From Chloroflexi bacterium HGW-Chloroflexi-10 (GTDB taxonomy: Bacteria > Chloroflexota > Anaerolineae > Anaerolineales > Anaerolineaceae), in contig PHBZ01000047.1 of assembly GCA_002840755.1 (NCBI GenBank), positions 1 to 44,503 of the forward strand: a stretch of 44,503 nt of DNA, read 5' to 3'. The notes under the pieces were generated by a model. The model searched no databases and was not told where the DNA came from. It was given only the letters and a program-made list of their open reading frames with translations. The position numbers and the translations under genes are program-made. This document shows, one piece after another, positions 41,471-44,503 of this stretch; the first letter of the stretch is position 1; every line of letters starts with the position of its first letter.

Positions 41471-41938
41471 TTATCCGCGCAGCGTACACAACGCCTGGCG
41501 GATTTCACCCAGATGGTAGGCTGTGTGCGCCACAATTGCTATTGCCCCGCCAATCTCATCTTCGCCCCATGCAGGCGTCGATTCAATTAACAGCAAAATA
41601 CGCTGGTAACTGGCGCGCAGTTCATCCTGAATCGCCTGCCATTCCTCGGGCGTCACGCGTTCCACCGTGCGCCAGATCTCGCCCCAATCCGCACGATAAT
41701 TCGGGTCATGCACCGATTTCACTGTTACATCCAGATAGAATGCCACATGCTTTACTTGCGCGGCTAAAGAGGCGCACTGGCCGCCCACCGGAATCGAAGC
41801 TTTCTCAGCTGTAATATCTTGGAGTGTTTCAAACAGGGATGTGTTTTTATCCAGGTAATACCCCTGAACCTTATCAAGGGTTTCACTCAATAGCGTATAT
41901 AGTGCCTGCGTGAAATGTTCGGATTGCATCGTGCTCAT
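41471..41938 (-). CDS. DinB-like four-helix-bundle protein
   Basis: The protein has 155 residues, all helical. Candidate metal ligands are the His in QVKHVAFYLD (about 64) and two His in VAHTAYHLGEIRQ near 137 and 141, as in DinB/YfiT metal-binding bundles. Family members include thiol transferases for bacillithiol or mycothiol. It converges with the ABC operon, whose last stop is 31 bp away. An alternative ATG three codons in is possible. Confidence 0.85.
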   Translation of the reverse strand: MSTMQSEHFTQALYTLLSETLDKVQGYYLDKNTSLFETLQDITAEKASIPVGGQCASLAAQVKHVAFYLDVTVKSVHDPNYRADWGEIWRTVERVTPEEWQAIQDELRASYQRILLLIESTPAWGEDEIGGAIAIVAHTAYHLGEIRQALCTLRG

Positions 41939-42042
41939 TGGTTGTTACTCTCCTGAAAATAAAATTGATATTCGCTCTATTAAACAATCTTTTCCAGTGC
42001 TGTGCAAACAACCGTCCAACATACCCAAAAGCTTGAAAATCT

Positions 42043-42912
42043 TTATTTAAAACGCGGAATCAACACAGGGGTGCGTTTTTTATAGGCTTCATAATCCGCC
42101 TGACCACCCCATTTTTCATCAGCGCTTTTCTCCAGCATGGGTACCCCGCTGACGCGTGTGAGCAGCAAGGCTACAAAAATCGGAGAGATTAGGCCAACCC
42201 ATTGCCAGCCCTGCAAAACAGGTAGGGCTATGATCAATACACCAATCCACAGCAGGATCTCCCCGAAATAGTTGGGATGCCGCGAGCGCGACCATAAACC
42301 GCTTTGAATAAATTTCCCTTTGTTTTTCGGGTCGGACCGAAACCGGTTTTTTTGTGCATCCGCCCCAGCCTCGATTGAAAATCCCACTACCCACACCAGG
42401 AAACCAACCAGCGCAAACACATCCAATTCCTTGCGTGTGTTCGTGGTAATCGCTGCCAGCGCCGCCGCCAGGGTTAAGCTAATCCACAACCCCTGTAAAT
42501 TCCAGGTATTCAGAAAGCGGATGAATGAAGGCTTGATCTCATCAAAACGGGTGTCCTTCCCGGCTTTGTTGATGCGCCGGAAGAGGAATGTACCCAGGCG
42601 GCCAGCCCAGATCACTACCAGTGCCAGCAGCAAGAAAGAACGCCCATCCTGCACCGGGCTGAGCAGCACGGCCAGTAGTGTCAGCGCGATGTAGGAAAAA
42701 CTACCCGTCAGATCGAAATATTTCTCGGTCTGCAATAGGTAAGAGGGGATAAAAACCAGCCACTGTATTAAAAATGCCAAAGCAACGATGAATGCAAACA
42801 GCGGAAATCCAAAAACGGAGGCGCCGCCCTGGCTGCCGGCCAAAGCTACCCCAAAACCAATCAAAAGCACAACAAAAAATGATATCACCGCGGTGCGGTC
42901 TGTTTTCTTCAT
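42043..42912 (-). CDS. DUF1295 / steroid 5-alpha-reductase-like membrane protein
   Basis: The protein has 289 residues, six or seven membrane segments and the family signature GLWSRSRHPNYFGEILLWIG near residues 206-225, with VGFSIEAGADAQKNRF shortly before. The C-terminal EKSADEKWGGQADYEAYKKR is also typical. The family includes NADPH-dependent steroid and polyprenol reductases; the substrate here is unknown. The ATG at 42912 is preferred over one eight codons upstream because AAAGGGAA precedes it. Confidence 0.88.
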   Translation of the reverse strand: MKKTDRTAVISFFVVLLIGFGVALAGSQGGASVFGFPLFAFIVALAFLIQWLVFIPSYLLQTEKYFDLTGSFSYIALTLLAVLLSPVQDGRSFLLLALVVIWAGRLGTFLFRRINKAGKDTRFDEIKPSFIRFLNTWNLQGLWISLTLAAALAAITTNTRKELDVFALVGFLVWVVGFSIEAGADAQKNRFRSDPKNKGKFIQSGLWSRSRHPNYFGEILLWIGVLIIALPVLQGWQWVGLISPIFVALLLTRVSGVPMLEKSADEKWGGQADYEAYKKRTPVLIPRFK

Positions 42913-43220
42913 AGTGTTCCCTTTCTTTCCTGGCAATCCGGCCGGTCATGTCCGGTACGGAGTAATCTACAGCCATTGTATAATAATCGGGAAGGGAATA
43001 CGATAAAACGACATTGTACAAACACTATACCAACATTGTCGGTGCGATTGCCGCATACCTTTAAAACCCGCAGAAATAAGTTGGCTGATTAATTTCCTGA
43101 TTTAACCCGGTAACGATCTGCATCCGCGAAAGTATCCATCGCTCGAAAACCGGGGTAAATATGTGCCTGGTGTAGTTGTTTTACTTCTTAGCGTTCTTGG
43201 CGGCTTTGTGGGCGATTAAT
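42913..43220. other. Intergenic region between the DUF1295 gene and the aminotransferase
   Basis: This is 308 bases without a gene. The DUF1295 promoter must lie here on the minus strand; TACAAT occurs at about 42975 and 43014, but neither has a good -35 box. No terminator for the aminotransferase gene was recognised. Confidence 0.5.
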
Positions 43221-44339
43221 TCATTTATTCAACCACGCTTCAAATTTCTCCAACGCCGCAGCAAACCCCTTGCGCCCCAACCCCATGCGGAAATGCCGGT
43301 CGTCATCAATGCCCAGCGTCCGTGCTGGTTGAATCAGCACCCCCGCCTGCGCCGCCAGTTCTGCCGCGTAAACCGTTACCGAAGGCACATCCATACCGAC
43401 CAGCGCCGTCGACCCCGCCATCGGCCGGCGCCAGGTGAACAACCCCGTATGCCGTGCAAAAAACGCCTCCGCCAATTGCAGGTTGTTTTCAATCTGCGCT
43501 ACGCTTCTTTTCCGCAATTCCTCTCGCACCTGCCATGCTGCCATCCCCAAAAACTCACTGGGTGCCGGCGGGCAGATACTGGTATAAAATTTCCAGTTGA
43601 TAATCGTATCCCGCAGCGCCTTATCCTGCACCACCAGCCAGCCCGTGCGCAGACCTGGCAATCCGTAGGTTTTGGATAGCCCGGAGAGCACCACAGCACG
43701 GGGCGTTACATCCACTGCCGAGGAAATGGCCGGCGTTCCCGAATGGAGCAGCCCGAAATACATCTCATCGCAAAACAGAATCAGATCGTAGGCTTCCACC
43801 ACCTGTGCCAATTCCTGCAATTGTGCCTGCGTCGGCAGGTACCCGGTGGGGTTGTGCGGAAAATTTACCACAAGCATGCGTGTCCGTGCGGAGATCAAAG
43901 CGCGCAGCTGCGTAAAATCCAGATCCCATTGTCCATCGCCCGGGGTAAACGCCCATTTGCGCACATTGCCAGCGCCAACCACATGCTCAAACGTGTTGAT
44001 CAGCGCATCATACGCCGGCGATAACACGATCACCTCATCCCCGGGTTCCAGCGCAGCCCGGGCTATCAGGTATATCCCCTCAACCGGCGTAGCCAGCATC
44101 ACCACATCTTCTGGTTTCACGTGCGCATAGCTTTGTGCAATCATTTCCCGGAAGCGTGGGTTGCCAAGCGTCTCGGTATAACCCAAAGATAACCGCCCAA
44201 ACTCCTCCATTGAAACCCCTGCCATGCTCAGCAATTCCGCTACTGTAACTGTCTCACAGTCCGAATTGCACAACTGGTATGGCGTGTTGAACTCGTACTT
44301 CGCATAAAAATGTTCTGTTTCAAAAGCTGCTATTTTCAT
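43221..44339 (-). CDS. Class I/II pyridoxal-phosphate aminotransferase
   Basis: The protein has 372 residues and fold-type I. The PLP lysine is in LSGLSKTYGLPGLRTGW. The cofactor and carboxylate sites show as VVNFPHNPTG, LFCDEMYFGL and, at the end, FRMGLGRKG (Arg binding the substrate carboxylate). It begins MKIAAFETEHFYAKYEFNTP, as in the group often named for capreomycidine synthase-like or aspartate/tyrosine aminotransferases. The specific amino acid is not evident. The ribosome site is weak. A hairpin lies in its leader (44371-44409). Confidence 0.92.
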   Translation of the reverse strand: MKIAAFETEHFYAKYEFNTPYQLCNSDCETVTVAELLSMAGVSMEEFGRLSLGYTETLGNPRFREMIAQSYAHVKPEDVVMLATPVEGIYLIARAALEPGDEVIVLSPAYDALINTFEHVVGAGNVRKWAFTPGDGQWDLDFTQLRALISARTRMLVVNFPHNPTGYLPTQAQLQELAQVVEAYDLILFCDEMYFGLLHSGTPAISSAVDVTPRAVVLSGLSKTYGLPGLRTGWLVVQDKALRDTIINWKFYTSICPPAPSEFLGMAAWQVREELRKRSVAQIENNLQLAEAFFARHTGLFTWRRPMAGSTALVGMDVPSVTVYAAELAAQAGVLIQPARTLGIDDDRHFRMGLGRKGFAAALEKFEAWLNK

Positions 44340-44370
44340 AATTTTTTTCGTACCTTTTCATTATTTATTG

Positions 44371-44409
44371 GGGCTTGGGGCATTTACCCCTCTAAAACAC
44401 CCCAAGCCC
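44371..44409. other. 10-bp hairpin in the aminotransferase leader
   Basis: GGGCTTGGGG and CCCCAAGCCC form a perfect stem with a 19-nt loop, 32 bp before the aminotransferase ATG. On the minus strand no U-run follows, so it is not a normal terminator for that direction; on the plus strand TATTTTATT follows. It may be regulatory. Confidence 0.5.
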
Positions 44410-44503
44410 TATTTTATTGAGATAACTAGCTACCTGACAGTTTGTCATAAGACTGGGTAAAAATCGAGAACAAAGTTTTTATCATTGGCCAATTGCCTTT
44501 CAC

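Noticed and set aside
43180..43220. Phrase TTAGCGTTCTTGGCGGCTT near the aminotransferase end
   Set aside because: It resembles low-complexity intergenic phrases found in many genomes; there is no second copy in the window and no link to a feature.

Overview
The window looks like a stretch of a Chloroflexota chromosome, probably Anaerolineae-like. This is inference from several features: moderate GC, alanine-rich lipoprotein signal sequences followed by Thr/Pro-rich linkers, a secreted protein ending in a short IFLPMLLR tail, and a mix of DinB, RDD, DUF1295, deazaflavin nitroreductase and GT-C genes. Most genes lie on the minus strand. I see no tRNA, rRNA, CRISPR array, transposase or integrase.

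Layout. Bases 1-7312 (minus) hold a tightly spaced cluster: a GNAT acetyltransferase, a DUF6916 protein, three tandem tail-collar (microcystin-dependent-protein-like) proteins, and a very large secreted beta-helix/Ig-like protein that runs off the left edge (1583 codons in the window). It looks like a cell-surface or extracellular fibre locus rather than a prophage. Bases 7552-10767 hold a MerR regulator, apparently leaderless, convergent with a double-HAMP chemoreceptor. Bases 11202-15772 (minus) hold leuS and then pheA-aroF. Between leuS and pheA lies a complete classical attenuator: a TTGACT-N17-TACAAT promoter, a 26-residue Phe-rich leader peptide, mutually exclusive protector, antiterminator and terminator helices, and then pheA. 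I consider this the best-supported unusual element of the window. A GT-C membrane glycosyltransferase follows (15859-17916).

Bases 18178-28944 are accessory in character. They contain a single-chain RHH-MazF antitoxin-toxin fusion coupled to a CPBP protease, an aldo/keto reductase and an acetyltransferase. A decayed second CPBP copy with an exact 150-bp repeat-mediated deletion follows. Next come a kinase-like phosphotransferase, a double-GNAT gene behind a possible leader peptide, and a HigBA-like toxin-antitoxin pair with an operator buried in its promoter. The stretch ends with a nitroreductase-like protein, a membrane-anchored alpha/beta hydrolase, a dead higA remnant and a membrane protein.

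Bases 28953-38254 hold a nucleotidyltransferase, an EamA transporter with an extreme histidine tail, an overlapping UGT-SDR-phosphotransferase operon, an RDD protein, a lipoprotein S1C protease with PDZ and a C-terminal lectin-like domain, and a secreted Ig/cadherin-like protein. Bases 38493-41439 (plus) form an ABC-exporter operon whose permease is split by a -1 frameshift. The right end carries a DinB-like protein, a DUF1295 reductase-like membrane protein and a class I/II aminotransferase.
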